Assembly (NCBI RefSeq): GCF_000003605.2
Contig: NW_003109091.1
Location: forward strand, 35,627 to 61,166
Direction of reading: 5' to 3'
Source of the DNA: Saccoglossus kowalevskii
Lineage: Eukaryota; Hemichordata; Enteropneusta; Harrimaniidae
Length of the DNA stretch: 25,540 nucleotides
Positions 1-11,718 of the stretch are shown here, in pieces; the first letter of the stretch is position 1; each line of letters starts with the position of its first letter. A model generated the notes under the pieces. The model was not told the origin of the DNA. It was given only the letters and a program-made list of their open reading frames with translations, and searched no databases. A program made the translations under genes and the position numbers.

Positions 1-7
1 ACGAACC

Positions 8-148
8 ATGGGCCTTTACGAAAACAAATCTGAATCAATTGTCCCGGCCAGCAACTTAACATATAAAATTAAAGAAACAAATTCCCAGAACACAAAATCC
101 AAATTAAAGTACAACATAAATAGAGTGTTTTCCGAATTATTTTATTAA
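8..148 (+). CDS. Possible C-terminal coding fragment at the left edge, unrecognised
   Basis: An open frame enters from the window edge and runs through ATG at 8 to TAA at 146-148 (46 residues from the ATG, beginning MGLYENKSESIV and ending FSELFY). It is hydrophilic and lysine/asparagine rich, with no domain I recognise. A canonical AATAAA lies at 161-166, only 12 bases after the stop, so this could be the last exon of a plus-strand gene with a very short 3' UTR, or chance in AT-rich DNA. No acceptor site can be judged because the window begins here. Confidence is low. Confidence 0.13.
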   Translation: MGLYENKSESIVPASNLTYKIKETNSQNTKSKLKYNINRVFSELFY

Positions 149-166
149 ATCGAGACGAGAAATAAA

Positions 167-1780
167 AGCCATACAAACAGTTTTTACAAATCAGTGTCTC
201 CTGGGATTATTCGGTATTGACAGCACTCCCTTGGGCCAATCATTTTTAAACAACCTTTTAAAAGTGTCAAGCCTCTTGCAAAACCATCCAGTTGCTTTCG
301 GCAAGTTAATTCGAAATTCATGCTTATAGGCAGGAAAAAAAAACGTTGCACGTTGTAATACCCATTAAAATTTATATTATGGAAAATACAATTTACGATG
401 AGAATGCAATTAAAAACTACTGATGGGCAGCCTGGGTTTTCATGCTATTTAGGTGGTTTTATCACAGAATCAGAAACACGGTTCAAGAGTACATTTTTCT
501 GGGTTCACTTTGGTGCACGACTATATCAACTAAATACTGTATTTGTTTTATTTATAGTGTTGCATGCAATTACAGTTCTTTCAACATCAGTGTCCACAAT
601 GCAGCCTTGATTGAGATAAAGTCTGATAACAGTTTATAGTAGAATACACAAAACATGTAAACATTATTGTGTACTTAAAGTGACTTGGCTGAGAAAGGAT
701 TACAAACAACATAAACTCGCACACGACTTAATGGCTTTTACAAACATTTATTGTGTGTTTTAATCATAAGTTAATCAACAGTATGTTTACTTAAGTTCAG
801 TTACCTCAGACAAAGTGTGAACTGTCTTGACTGCAATGCTGAAAATCTCAGAGGTGTTTGTATGGTCTAAATTAGTAATATTTGGCATGTAAAATTCGTT
901 AGTTTTGACTTGTACGTGCTCATATTAGAGATGTGCTTCTAATAGGGCTGAAACAGAAATGCCAGCTTACATGACGAATGACTTTATTTCAATCTATCTT
1001 GGAGAGCCTTCTATGAATAAACAAATTACAAGTTTATTATTACTGAATTTATGCCACATAATTTTTGTGAAAACAATTTATTATTTTTCTCTATCAATTT
1101 ATAATTTTATTTTTTCTTCTTATAATTTAATTTTTATTTAAAAAAATATAATTCCACCTCTTCCAAATATAATAATTTGTTGGTCCAAAAAATAAAGTTT
1201 AAAGCGAACCTAAATGCGGCCTTAATTTATAGTTGTGTATATTCTAAACTGTATTCGAAATAATATTGCAGTGATTCAATTTTGTTTTAATTATAACTGT
1301 AGCTTGGATAGGCATTTGAAATGCTTGCAATTAAACACCATGGAGGCCATTCATGGAGGGGAATAAATAAGGAACGAACATATTTAACATCCGGGTACTT
1401 TTCAAAGCTATGACGTTTTAGTATCTGATCGCATTCGTATACGCCATTGTACATAGCCGTTCATGCTGCCAAGCATTGTCTACTACTAGTATAAACTCAA
1501 CTTTTATATGCACAATGTGCTTTTTAAAACTTGGGTTAGAGCCTTATGCGTTTGAACCACAGTATTCTGAGAGTGAAAGCCCAATTGCATTAAAGTACCG
1601 TACTTACCCGATCGTAAGTCCCTCTCGAGTATAAAGCCCATCCCTATATTTTTACTTGGTTATACATGTATATTCACGATTATAATATGCGTGTAAAAGG
1701 TGTGTTTCATTTCATAATAATCGTGAATGGCATGGTAGTTTGGTTCATGCTTTTAGTTTTATGAGAAAACTCGCATTAAT
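167..1780. other. AT-rich intergenic stretch, no gene seen
   Basis: Short overlapping open frames (for example 398-610 and 959-1141) look like random low-complexity translations rich in F, I, Y and N. An imperfect inverted repeat ACTTAC-6-GTAAGT lies at about 1608-1625 and gives splice-donor-like GTAAGT on both strands. CpG content is normal, unlike the block that begins near 2700. Confidence 0.5.
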
Positions 1781-2057
1781 TTCAGAGTGCATGGCGAACG
1801 TACAGAACGTGGTTCGGATGCTTCTATTCTGTTATTTACTCAGGATGAACCCCGATGTTGCAATTCGGGAGTAATCCCTATTTCTTTGAGTAGTAGCTTT
1901 CGAAAAGCCAAAAATGTGATCGTTAAGTCGTGTACCTGGTTATTGGGCATGGTTTACTTTGAGACTATCATGAAAGGCCTAGGGTTTGAACGATGAGACA
2001 TGTTGGCGACCGAGAAAGGTGTTTAAATTCTTCCTCCACACTCAGTTTACCCACGGT

Positions 2058-2095
2058 TACTATTAACCAGCTTATGTACTATTAACCGGCTTATG
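2058..2095. repeat. Two-copy 19-bp tandem duplication
   Basis: TACTATTAACCAGCTTATG at 2058-2076 is followed directly by TACTATTAACCGGCTTATG at 2077-2095, with one mismatch. It is a short local duplication with no other sign of function. Confidence 0.85.
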
Positions 2096-2150
2096 ATCAG
2101 GGAAGTACGGTATACTGTGAAGATTCAGATCAGTCCAGTGTGAGTGATGA

Positions 2151-2393
2151 GAGTATATTGTCGACGATGCCCCTTGTTCGGATGATAGTTTTATTTCAAA
2201 TTACACGGAAGTCTGTGAACAATCTGCTTGGTGTTCCTGTGATACTTGTCCCATGATTTGCCAGTGCAGCCCCGTGAATACATGGACGAAAATGTTTCCA
2301 CCATCACTCTACGAACTCAAGATTACATACTCCAGCATCTATACTTTGAATAATTTGCACGTCGCACAGTGCAGTACTGGAAACAGCATTTAG
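2151..2393 (+). CDS. Cysteine-rich open frame, candidate exon or decayed gene piece
   Basis: An 80-residue frame stays open from after a TGA at 2148 to TAG at 2391 and has no initiator ATG near its 5' end, so it would have to be an internal or terminal exon or a remnant. An acidic/serine stretch (VDDAPCSDDSFISNY) is followed by WCSCDTCPMICQC, with the Trp codon at 2229-2231. The pattern W-C-x-C-x2-C-x2-M resembles the cysteine motif of the P2X7 ballast-type domain found in many uncharacterised invertebrate proteins, but the expected downstream C-C and the following conserved helices are not visible in this frame. It may therefore be a frameshifted remnant, or the match may be coincidental. 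GTGAGT at 2140-2145 is a possible donor just upstream. Confidence 0.22.
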   Translation, partial: EYIVDDAPCSDDSFISNYTEVCEQSAWCSCDTCPMICQCSPVNTWTKMFPPSLYELKITYSSIYTLNNLHVAQCSTGNSI

Positions 2394-2593
2394 AAAAAAA
2401 ACAAAACAAAATGCCTGTCTCGATCAATCGCACATCCATAATGTTTGTATGTTGATACGCTTGTAAATAACATTAACATAAAAGTCGAAACAACCTAGAC
2501 AAGAAGTCAATTCACCAGTCCAGCCAACTATGGCTCCCTAAGTTGCTTATATTTAATCAGATACTATTTCGTCATCATGCTTTGTTACCTTAC

Positions 2594-2660
2594 CTGTTTA
2601 TACCTCATGAGGGCGTTTTTTTGATGGCAAGATGGCGCAAACGGAAGTCCTTCGCAGGTT
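2594..2660 (-). promoter_or_regulatory. Promoter-like first exon with YY1 and ETS motifs (minus direction)
   Basis: Plus-strand CAAGATGGCG (2628-2637, YY1-like) and ACGGAAGT (2641-2648, ETS-like) sit together, a combination typical of TATA-less animal promoters near the start site. On the minus strand they are followed by a good splice donor, CAG|GTAAGG, with the last exon base at 2594. An ATG at 2608-2606 (minus) would give five codons, MRYKQ, ending exactly at the donor. I infer the first exon of a minus-strand gene leaving the window on the left. The CpG-poor block starts just to the right (~2700), which fits a boundary between transcription units. No TATA box was seen. Confidence 0.35.
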
Positions 2661-3724
2661 TATGGTTTCTCATATTTAAATCATCATAACTCTGAAGATA
2701 ATCATTTTTTTAAATTTTTTTTTTCAAATTTATAATCAATATACATAACTTGATAAATACAAACACCAAAATAGGCTCTATTTAGTTCCCCTTTAAGTTT
2801 CAAAATGTGTCCCAGATTGAACTACATCAGATGTTTTATGTCCGAATTGGAGACAATGTTTTCAGCTGAACAGTACATCAAATGGACCATTTCATTTAAT
2901 GAGGGCGTCCAAATTATAGTGATTGGGTCAGATTAGTAACTGATTGGTATCCTGCTAACGTAAACAATGAGGTAATCATTTACAAACTTTAAGTTTGTTA
3001 CTTGATAGCATTAAACTAACATTTTTATCAAGTTTGATTAGAAGTACAGCTACGATGAGTTAAATTTTTAACTCAATGTTGTACATCTGCATCAGATATT
3101 TTTTAATCAATTTGAATTTATAAGCAATTACATTATACCAGTATTTCAATTGTTGCAATATATTGTTCTGATTGGTCGAGAATATGTTTTTGATGATGGA
3201 AGCTGTAGTTAAATAGACCATATACCATGATTTTCCTTGTTCAAAGTAGGCCCCAAACATGAATAACACACAGAAGTGTTAAATCGTTCTGTCAATGGAA
3301 ATCAGCAAAAATAATGTTTTGCACTAAAGACGTAGCACGAAGTTGTTAAAAATGTGACCCAAAGGTATGTTGGATTCAAAAGTAAAGCATAATCATTTTT
3401 CAAAATTACACAACCTCCAACATGTGGGGTGGTTATTCTTAATATATAGATTTACGCAAGGCATAAGATATCTCAATTTAATTCCTGCTAGGCATTGGCA
3501 TTAATGGTAACTGAAACATGAACACATTGAAGCAAATGCTATATAAAAGGAATCATTTCATAGAAAACTAAATTGATATGCATATCAGCTTTCAAACTCA
3601 GTCATTTTAAAATAAACACTGAATGTTGAAAACAAGATGCAACTTTTTTCATGGGAGATTCATATTAGCTGAAAAATCTCTTACAGATGCAAGTTTCTGA
3701 CTAGCCTGAACATTTAATATCACA

Positions 3725-3735
3725 AGAGGGCGCTA
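3725..3735 (+). promoter_or_regulatory. AGAGGGCGCTA element, CTCF-core-like (copy 1)
   Basis: An exact AGAGGGCGCTA, continued as TATA, matches the AGRKGGCRS core of the CTCF consensus. The five upstream bases fit only partly. The same 11-mer recurs at 10578 and 12722. It could be a CTCF site or part of a repeat family. Confidence 0.25.
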
Positions 3736-4789
3736 TATAGGCAGGATTTCAAAACAGTGTCTCATATACTGACCTTGCAGTGTACACAAATAAAAAAACT
3801 CATTAATAAAAATAAAGTCTTATGAGCACTCATGTAATGGTTGTAAATTTTCTGTGGCCCTATGGAGAAACAAGCCATTTTATATCAAACATAGACGCAA
3901 CTTCAGCAGCAAACATAATGTATTATTATATGATGAAAGAATCCATGGATTCCGTTTGAAGGTAGATAGTTTTTCTGTTTTGGAATATGGCAAAAGGACA
4001 ACATACTCACACAGACACCGTAGCAGATTGTTGGACAGACCTTATTAAAAACATTGTATTCCAGTAACTTCACTAGAAATCACAAGTGGTTAAAATGTCT
4101 GCAAACAATTTGCATTCAAAGACATTCAAATTTTGGGCAAGAAGACAGTTAGATGAATTGTAGCCACAAGTCTTAATGACCATGCTCAACTACGGTTTAT
4201 CAATACTATGAAATTATGTTTGGTACAGAATATATCACAGAAAATGAGAGGGGAAAAAACATTGGTACATAAATGATCATAAATGATCCACATGTAGGAA
4301 AGATTACCAGTGACATAAGGACAGACTCAATATTTACTATAAAAGTGTCAAACCCCTCCCTGACACCCTGACAGTCGAACATCAACGAAAAAAAATTTGG
4401 TTGTTAGTGATTGGTGCCAGTCTGTCTGGCTCATCAAGTCAATACATTGCATAGAAATTACTACAATACGAAAAACAACAACTAGCGGTATATCCTATAC
4501 ATGCAAGATTTCAGATTCAAATAAAAAATGTGACTTACTACCGAGTCTGAGGATGACAGTGAGCAAGATATGTGCAGCACTAAATTCAAATTCTTGTTTT
4601 TGTTTCAATCAACAAAGCAATAACCTCCATTAATAATATGTTATCGAACAATACAGTGGCAGTTACTGGCATCTGTCAACAAAATATACAACAATATAAA
4701 GAATCAGTTCATTTTGAAAATTATTTACAAAAATTATGAAGTGTGAATCAGTTCTTGTACTGAATCATGCTATACTAGTGTGGGTTATC

Positions 4790-5027
4790 TTAACCTTTTC
4801 ACCACCAGACTTTGACAAAATTTGTCTGCACTTTTTTCTTATATTTTTCAATATTTCTGAAAATGAACCTTAATTTTGGAGCCAACAGACAGAATTTGAG
4901 TTCATTTTCAGTTTTTACTCAAAAAATTGGCTATTTTTGTCCTAATCTTCTGAAGGAAAGTGCAGACTATAAACAGGACTATTTTGTGAATTGGTGATAA
5001 GGAGGGAACCGGTGGTGAAATGGCTAA
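4790..5027. mobile_element. Foldback MITE, ~238 bp, with 19-bp terminal inverted repeats
   Basis: The left end TTAACCTTTTCACCACCAG (4790-4808) and the reverse complement of the right end, TTAGCCATTTCACCACCGG (5009-5027), agree at 16 of 19 positions. The inverted symmetry continues inward. GTCTGCACTTT near 4824 pairs with AAAGTGCAGAC near 4958, and CTGAAAATGAAC near 4857 pairs with GTTCATTTTCAG near 4899. The whole element can therefore fold into one long imperfect hairpin. It has no coding capacity (the 61-codon frame at 4812-4997 is incidental), so it would depend on a transposase encoded elsewhere. The ends begin TTAA/TTAG, compatible with a TA- or TTAA-targeting DNA transposon, but no clean target duplication was established. 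Confidence 0.75.
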
Positions 5028-8000
5028 AAGCAAAATCCATCCACCAGGAATCTGTAAAGTGACCTGCTAAGAAATATACCTGCATAGTTTACAAGATGTA
5101 ATGGATCACAGCAATTTAGATTTACATCATACCGTTACAAGTGGCATGTCAAGCACAATTAAACACATTATAACAAAAATAAACTGAACTCTGTTGGGAC
5201 TTCACCTTTGCTACACAATCCTGGCAGCGAGAACAGTACAGTTCGTGACAACCTGAATGCATACTGAATTATCAGTACACCCATTCATTCAACGGTCTTT
5301 TATGTTTGCGGCTTTCATAATTTCAAATTTCAACATGTCTCGATAGATCTAACTCGATACGTGCATGGAGAATCAAGTATTTTATTCAATAATTCCACAG
5401 GTAATGAGTCTCAGGTTGAAGTTGATAGACTGACAGTTGAAAAGTTAACAAGACTGAAGAGGTTGGTAATCCCCATGCAAATAACAACAGCAGCCCACCC
5501 GACACTAGGTTTAAATATGTTAATCCCTTTATAGCTTCGTGGCGACGAACTAACAAATATCAAAGAAAACTATGTCACACTGGGGTGACATTTACAGTAA
5601 AATAAACAGAAATCGGTTTTATAGTGGAGCGTATCTGAAAAGAACATATTTTATACTGCCAAATAAATATACGAACAAGTAAAACAATAGTTCTTGGTCT
5701 ATGTGTGTATGCTGGAGATTTACGGTTGATAAGTACACCTCGAATGGTGACCTTATAATGTCGGCAGTCACCTCAACACCCATTTCACCGTGCAGTCAGA
5801 CTAATCAAAATATCAAAAGTACAAATTTCAAATATTCAACGAATATTAGCAGCTTTTTCCTATCTAATACGCCATTAAAGTTATCAAAACAAAAATTTAA
5901 GTTAGTGACATGTTCTGCTAAAAGCATGGAAATGCATAACTAAAATAAGTTATCAGAACATGTGGTGTGCAATAGTTACAATTCAGCTGAAACATTGGTG
6001 AAAGTATCACTATTTTATTTTGGGAACTATTTCACAACGTTCCATTTTAGAATTCAGTATATAACCCAACAAACCTGACAAAGTTTCAAATAAATTTACA
6101 AAACACATTTTCTGTATTTCCAAAGCAGTATACATATAAAGCAAAGACTACACAAGAGAACAGAACCAATGAAGGTAAGGGTATGAATAGGATATACTGG
6201 TAGGAAGGTATTTTACACACAATATAACTGTCATCAGAGTATAACAGTACTGATAACAGAATGCTAAATGCTGAAATCTCATGCAAAATGTCAAAAGGAT
6301 TAACCTCTCAATTAATTCATACTGCAATTATCAACAGATAATCTATATCACACACAACATTTCAATATTATAGATCAGTTATTTACAGTATATTTCAAAT
6401 CATTTTGATGAATGTGTGCAAAAGCTGAGTTGCATTTTACTTGCTTCATTTCACTTAAAAAAGATTAAGATGAAAAAAATAGTAGATATAAAACTTCACC
6501 ACCTCCTCGTAGTTGATAATGAAACATTATGATATGGTTTGTAACCAATGGTATACAACCACATAGTAATTTAATCACAGAAAAGCCATGAACTGTAAAA
6601 TGTGAAGTGGAGAGCAAATATACACAAATGCAATGATTTTAAATGAAACTGTGATGGTAGATCGTGATTTCATTTGAACTTTACAAACAGGAATGATCAG
6701 ACAATACCGTGACATCAAAGGAAGGCAATTACTGTTAACAAAAGTAATATTCATTTTCAACATTACATGTAAAATGCAGAAGCATGCGGATGAATCCACA
6801 TAAATATCCAAAATATAACATATCATCAGCGCCATTGTCTCCTGAATTATAATCCATCATAGCAGAAACTACAAATACTGCACATTTTTAAATCAAGGCT
6901 GTATACAAAATGTATAATAATAAAGATTGGTAACAACTTATTGAAAGTGAGAAGAGAATACTGGTAGTTAAAAAAAATATTCAAACAACTTCATGAAAAC
7001 AGAAATGGAATTGCTGTATTAAAAACACTACACAGCATACACAATATGGTGGACAACTTTTTAATAACTTTTATATAATAGGTTTACTGAACTGAAAAAT
7101 GGCAGCAAGGTTGAAAACAACTTAGCATTTTGATCTAGATGCATGGCAACCATTACTATTTTGGTAAAAAAAAAGTTTTTTCCATATAACATTTACACAA
7201 CAAATTATGATCATTAGCTGGCACCTGGCTGGCAAAACAATGTTAAGAAAATAATTCAGAAATAAAATTTGAAAAACATGCACTGTCGAAACATATTAGA
7301 CTTTGGTATTTCCCAAGTGGACACACTGACAACAGTAAAGCATCATACAATCATTTCAATTTTAACAGCAATTACTTCACAATTTCACAGAATAACTTGC
7401 ATTAATGTGTAAGAATAATAAAAATTATCTAAGATGAATTGAAAACTATAAAGACAAATGTATTGTCACTGACTTCCATATGAGAAAGCTATAGTATGGT
7501 TCCTCCTTAAACAACTGCAAAAATAAATCCCACGTTTTCAGAATAATTCCTACTGACAAAAGTGAAATCCCATGAAAAAAGAAGCAATGCAATGTTAAAG
7601 TAAATAGTTATTAGTTTGTAATTACCCCCAAGGGAGAAAAATAACTTACATGTGCATCTCAAGCTGTTCTGCCCCCATGCAGTGCAAGTCTGAGTCAAAG
7701 AGTTCAGTTATGAAGAGGACGTTTGGAGACATTTATACCTGAATAATTTCAATGACGAGTGTTCTTCTTCAAATTGTGTACAATAGAAACTCCAATCACA
7801 AACAGTCAATGAAATTTAGCATGCTACAATGCCCCCATTGCTTGGCTGGGATGTAAAACATTTCATGTAAACAAACAAATTATTGAAAATCTAAAGCAAC
7901 ATTGACAACAATTTCGCACAATTATATTTTCACATTTATTTTTTTTTAGTGTAGAACAAGCTCCGATAAAATCTGGGTAGATTACATTTTATTTTTAAGC

Positions 8001-10577
8001 ACGTAAACAGATACCATCGAGAAGGAAATATAACAATTGATAGGAAGGTAGCTTTATTCTTCCTACAACTCGTTATCCCATTAACTTTGTGTAGGAGCAG
8101 ATTCAGTTATCGTGACACAATAGCACCTTGCCAGTTTCATTGTTAGATCTCCACCTAGGATTGAATAGATGGGAGGACGCACTACTCACCCCTGACAGCT
8201 TCTAATCCTCTAATGGGCTATTCATCACACAATACAATTTTCCACCCATTCATTTGAACATTACATAGCATTCCTTCTAACTGAAACAGCGTCCTCGCTT
8301 GGGGTTGGCTGTTGGCATGCCCCTAGTAAAACAAACTGCTATGAATATTGTACTCAGGGCCGGCGGCTATAACTGTCAGATTTTATTATTTAAAATACTA
8401 CAATGTGAAACGACTGTCAATTATTGTCACCAAAATCAAATAATTCATTCATGACTAAGATGAACAAAAACTATGATGTTGCTGGGACAGATCCACCTTT
8501 TCATTCTGTCAATTTTAAATTGGCAGTTTCATGCCAAGAACAACTTACCTCTGACCACGAGAAGTTACTTTGAATAACAGTTAAAAGCAAAAAAATTACA
8601 ATTTTAAATGATTAAAAGTTGCAGTACACAATTTTTAATATAAATATCAAAAATGTTTAGTGTTTTAAAAACTTTTTATGGTTGGTTTATTGTCGCGCAA
8701 TAATTTACAAATTTTCAGCTGATACAATAAGTAGTTTAGAGATGAATTTAATTATAAATTCCAAAATCAACAGTTTTTATTCTCTGACTATGGCGTGGAT
8801 CATGACTACTGTTTGTATCGGTATCTCTATAGAAATCAATGTTGGCAGAGATTCAAGTTCAGTTAAATAGCCTTTAGTGATCTCAATTAGGTATTGAATA
8901 AACTGATAATATCTCAATAATAGAATTATTTGTGTAAATATCATTCAAATGTGTTGAAAATAAACTAGAGTTTAGTGAGTATATTATTACATGAATTTAT
9001 TTATTTATGTTCAGTAGCATTTTGGGTAGAGACAGTTCATTAGCTTTGGAGTTCTTCCAACTTAACAATTTAATGTTGTTTATAATTCTCTTGTGTGAGA
9101 AAGTATGACATGCATTTTATTATTTTCACTTCAGAATATACATTTAACATACTTATGGTATGACAAAATCAGGTCTTTTTTTCACCTCAACGACAAACTC
9201 TATGGTGTGTCATATAAAGACTTTACGAAGTCTGCACAGTGTCAATTTCACATCAAAAACCTAGCAAATTGGTATGAACCCTGTAATAATTTGTTTCATT
9301 TGAAAACAACATGTTGGTGTGTGTTTGTACTGATTCTTGGTGACCTGTAGAAAAAATATCAATGAAGATGCATTTCAATTTCAAGTGATTTAATTCTTGT
9401 AATTGGCTCTTTAATAATTTTGATTCACTTCACAGCAGTAATCCTGTCTCAACAATGAGCTCAATTTCAATTGCCTCTCTGAATGGCATGTGCTTTAATC
9501 ATAGCATAACATACCAACTTGAAACTGACAATTTATCATAAAAAAGTGCCTGTATGAATCCAATTTTAAGGTAACATTTATTCTGATTTGTCATGAAAGT
9601 TAAGAGAATCTAATCATATATTCATATAACTGAGTACACTTTGGGTATTAGAGTTGGCAGCGTTCCATGTGTTCATGGTTGCATGTCATTTGAAGGGTAT
9701 AAATGCATTGTGTTGTAATTTGAATGATGCATAGAGATGAAACAGAGACTCACAACACAGCAATGTATATACACTTGTAGCTTACTTTATGGTTTCATTC
9801 ATCAAGTAAACTTGTGCTATAATCTTTTACTCAAAACAAGAACACTGACCAACACTCCCAATATAAAGTATTTAAAAATGAAACGCATACAACATAAACG
9901 TCGAGTTTTAATTAAGTAACAATTGCACTATTTTTTCATAAATAGAACAATACTTTCACTACAATCCTACTGGCAACAAAATAATAGTGGTAAATGGAAT
10001 TTGTTTTTAATTATTATTTAATACTTTTGGGCCAGGCAAAAGTTTTCCTGACTGTTATGTGCTGACATACAATACAATACATTTACATATTAACACAGAA
10101 ACCATGTACTTGGGACCATCTTTCTATAATCATCATGGCATTACTGCAAATTATTGTGCTATCTAGGTGTTAACCAGGCCACTCAAATACAAGCAAGGTT
10201 TCCATGAAGTTGCAGTGTGCCCTTTAACATGCAGTGGTTTGCAATTGTTAGGATTCAAAAAAGAAAAATTGAAATTTGAGCGAGTCAATTTTGACTTCAA
10301 CAATGAATAGCAGTGTTACACATTGCATAGCAACATTCTAGGATTTATTTGTCAAGCGTGGAGAAAGAGTTAGCGATTTTTAAAGGACTCTAGGTAGCAT
10401 CTGGTATTTCCACAATTAAGATATGTTTTGATGTTACCAATCCTTTTTCAGAAAAATATTTTTTTTTTTTAATAGCATTAATGACGTTTTGGTTGGGTCA
10501 TTTAGAATCCCCTTGCATCGATGACAAATCAAATTGGCTAGAGGGCAAACTGCTCAATCAGGTTATTTCCAAACTAT

Positions 10578-10588
10578 AGAGGGCGCTA
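10578..10588 (+). promoter_or_regulatory. AGAGGGCGCTA element (copy 2)
   Basis: This is an exact second copy of the 11-mer, at the left edge of the CpG-normal patch. It matches the CTCF core AGRKGGCRS but its upstream flank fits poorly. Confidence 0.22.
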
Positions 10589-10825
10589 CAATCAGTTGAA
10601 TCAGACCTTATGGTTGAAGTCAGAACAAGTCATTGTCAATAGAGAGTTTAAGATCTCCATACGTAGCGGGAACGGAATGTGTTGTTCTAATTTTGTTTGT
10701 GTTACGTTCTCGGGTGTCAGAAAACAATTAAGTATAAGCGCCCACAATGGGAACGTAACTGAAACAGAATCATGTCAACCCGTCTCTCATTGGACAACCA
10801 TAATATATGTATCCCATAAAATTTG

Positions 10826-11005
10826 TTATGTCATTTCACATCCGGAATCTGAATTAGTATTTAGTCCCCACACATCTGACAGAGCTCTCACTATTTCCAT
10901 CCACTCTGCTGAGGTCCCAGGCCTGTTTGCCGAATCTTTTTTCAGCAGATCAATGTCATGCGTTACGATCCATCTAAATACATGTCTCTTTGCGGGAATG
11001 GCCAT
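10826..11005 (-). CDS. Myb/SANT-like DNA-binding exon, partial or truncated
   Basis: From ATG at 11005-11003 (context GTCAGAATGG, A at -3 and G at +4) the minus strand encodes 59 residues starting MAIPAKRHVFRWIVTHDIDL and containing WMEIVRALSDVWGL. The order F-x-W, T-H-D-x-x-L-L, then W-x-x-I-x-x-x-L-S resembles the Myb/SANT-like domain common in uncharacterised and transposon-related invertebrate proteins, which bind DNA through a three-helix fold. Only about the first half of the domain is present before the stop. Either the exon is spliced out early (GTGAGA follows GAAATA, exon end ~10892) or the copy is truncated. An acceptor-like CATGTCAG lies just before the ATG. The antisense open frame is longer but featureless, so I prefer this strand. 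Function beyond DNA binding is not inferable. Confidence 0.38.
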   Translation of the reverse strand: MAIPAKRHVFRWIVTHDIDLLKKDSANRPGTSAEWMEIVRALSDVWGLNTNSDSGCEMT

Positions 11006-11710
11006 TCTGACATGATTTAAGAACAATACATGTAGTTCCGTTTAAACTATAGTAGCTGGTTAATACACGTTGCCTTTTGAGAAAGTGAACATAAATGCCC
11101 GGCGCTGTCTGCTTTGTTTACATAACAAGCTGACCAGTTGTGTACGTTTTCAGTGGGTATAAATATCAGCTAAAATGCAACCAATATTTCTTATTTCACC
11201 ATTAATATACAAAATTACGCAAATTTAAATCGTTCTATAAATGTCAATAAAAATTAATCAAAATTGACAGCGAGAAAAAGCTTTTGAAAATCAACTACGA
11301 GTCAGTCACCTTGATCATATTCAAAATGACTGCCGTATGACTTGGCAACTGATGAAGTCATTGGTTCGCGCAGAGGTCATGCACAGAGTAATGATGTATC
11401 CATTCTTGTACGTGCATCTTAATAATAATGTATGTATAAACAAAACCTTGTGGTAAGTTTGAAAAAAAATAAAAATAAAACAGAAACGTCTGAAATGATG
11501 TAGATACATCAGTTATTAGAAGTGAATCTCCAGTAAACCAACAAAGTAAACCAACAATTGCATGCATTATATACTGCATCATTAAAACTTATTTTGACCA
11601 TACACATATCTCTGTCTTTTGTGTAAGCACATGTGCTAGTAATAGAGCAAATATGGTAGTCCCTTCAACTGTGTCATTTGTGCAAGGTTGTGCAAGAGTG
11701 ATTCTTTGTT

Positions 11711-11718
11711 TGACGTCA
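11711..11718. promoter_or_regulatory. Perfect CRE palindrome TGACGTCA
   Basis: TGACGTCA is the full CREB/ATF consensus and is followed closely by ACGCGCC, a local cluster of retained CpGs in otherwise CpG-poor DNA. An 8-mer can arise by chance, so this is suggestive only. Confidence 0.35.

Larger units (their letters stand above)
2700..10250. other. CpG-depleted block, probable methylated gene body
   Basis: CpG is very scarce here (about 6 in 6001-7000, about 9 in 2701-3700), while TpG and CpA are common. No convincing coding exon was found on either strand. Frames such as 6575-6835 and 7507-7698 (minus) read as low-complexity UTR- or intron-like sequence. Much of 5.5-8 kb is T-rich on the minus strand, which would suit a long 3' UTR or introns of a minus-strand gene. 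Minus donor-like sites occur at about 4539 (GTA|GTAAGT), 7652 (CAT|GTAAGT), 8188 (GGG|GTGAGT) and 8549 (GAG|GTAAGT, only 19 bases from a strong acceptor-like tract). None defines a reliable exon. Confidence 0.45.
10260..11420. other. CpG-normal patch inside the CpG-poor block
   Basis: CpG returns to a normal level here (about 20 between 10600 and 11050) and falls again after about 11420 and left of 10260. Such an unmethylated-like patch inside a depleted block suggests an internal promoter or a regulatory island. It holds the SANT-like exon (10826-11005) and, on the plus strand, a TATAAATA at about 11160. The 139-codon plus-strand frame at 10596-11015 overlaps that exon antisense and has no recognisable domain. 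Confidence 0.4.

Noticed and set aside
1791-1874. ATG frame MANVQNVVRM (27 codons) after an acceptor-like TTTCAG
   Set aside because: It ends in TAA with no donor before the stop, is too short, and has no family resemblance.
5701-5943. 80-codon plus-strand frame in the CpG-poor block
   Set aside because: Its composition is that of translated AT-rich DNA (S, T, N, K, F). No promoter, splice or domain support.
8120-8380. Possible minus exon ending at GGG|GTGAGT, with acceptor CTGTTTCAG
   Set aside because: The ~92-base segment has a stop in every frame, so it is not an internal coding exon. A noncoding exon cannot be shown without RNA.
8549-8567. 19-base minus microexon before GAG|GTAAGT
   Set aside because: Both splice signals look good, but a 19-base segment carries too little information and its frame has no start or known partner.
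10596-11015. Longest open frame in the window, 139 codons, plus strand
   Set aside because: It starts at TTG rather than ATG, has no recognisable domain, and is antisense to a more protein-like SANT-type frame. One frame of this length is expected by chance here.
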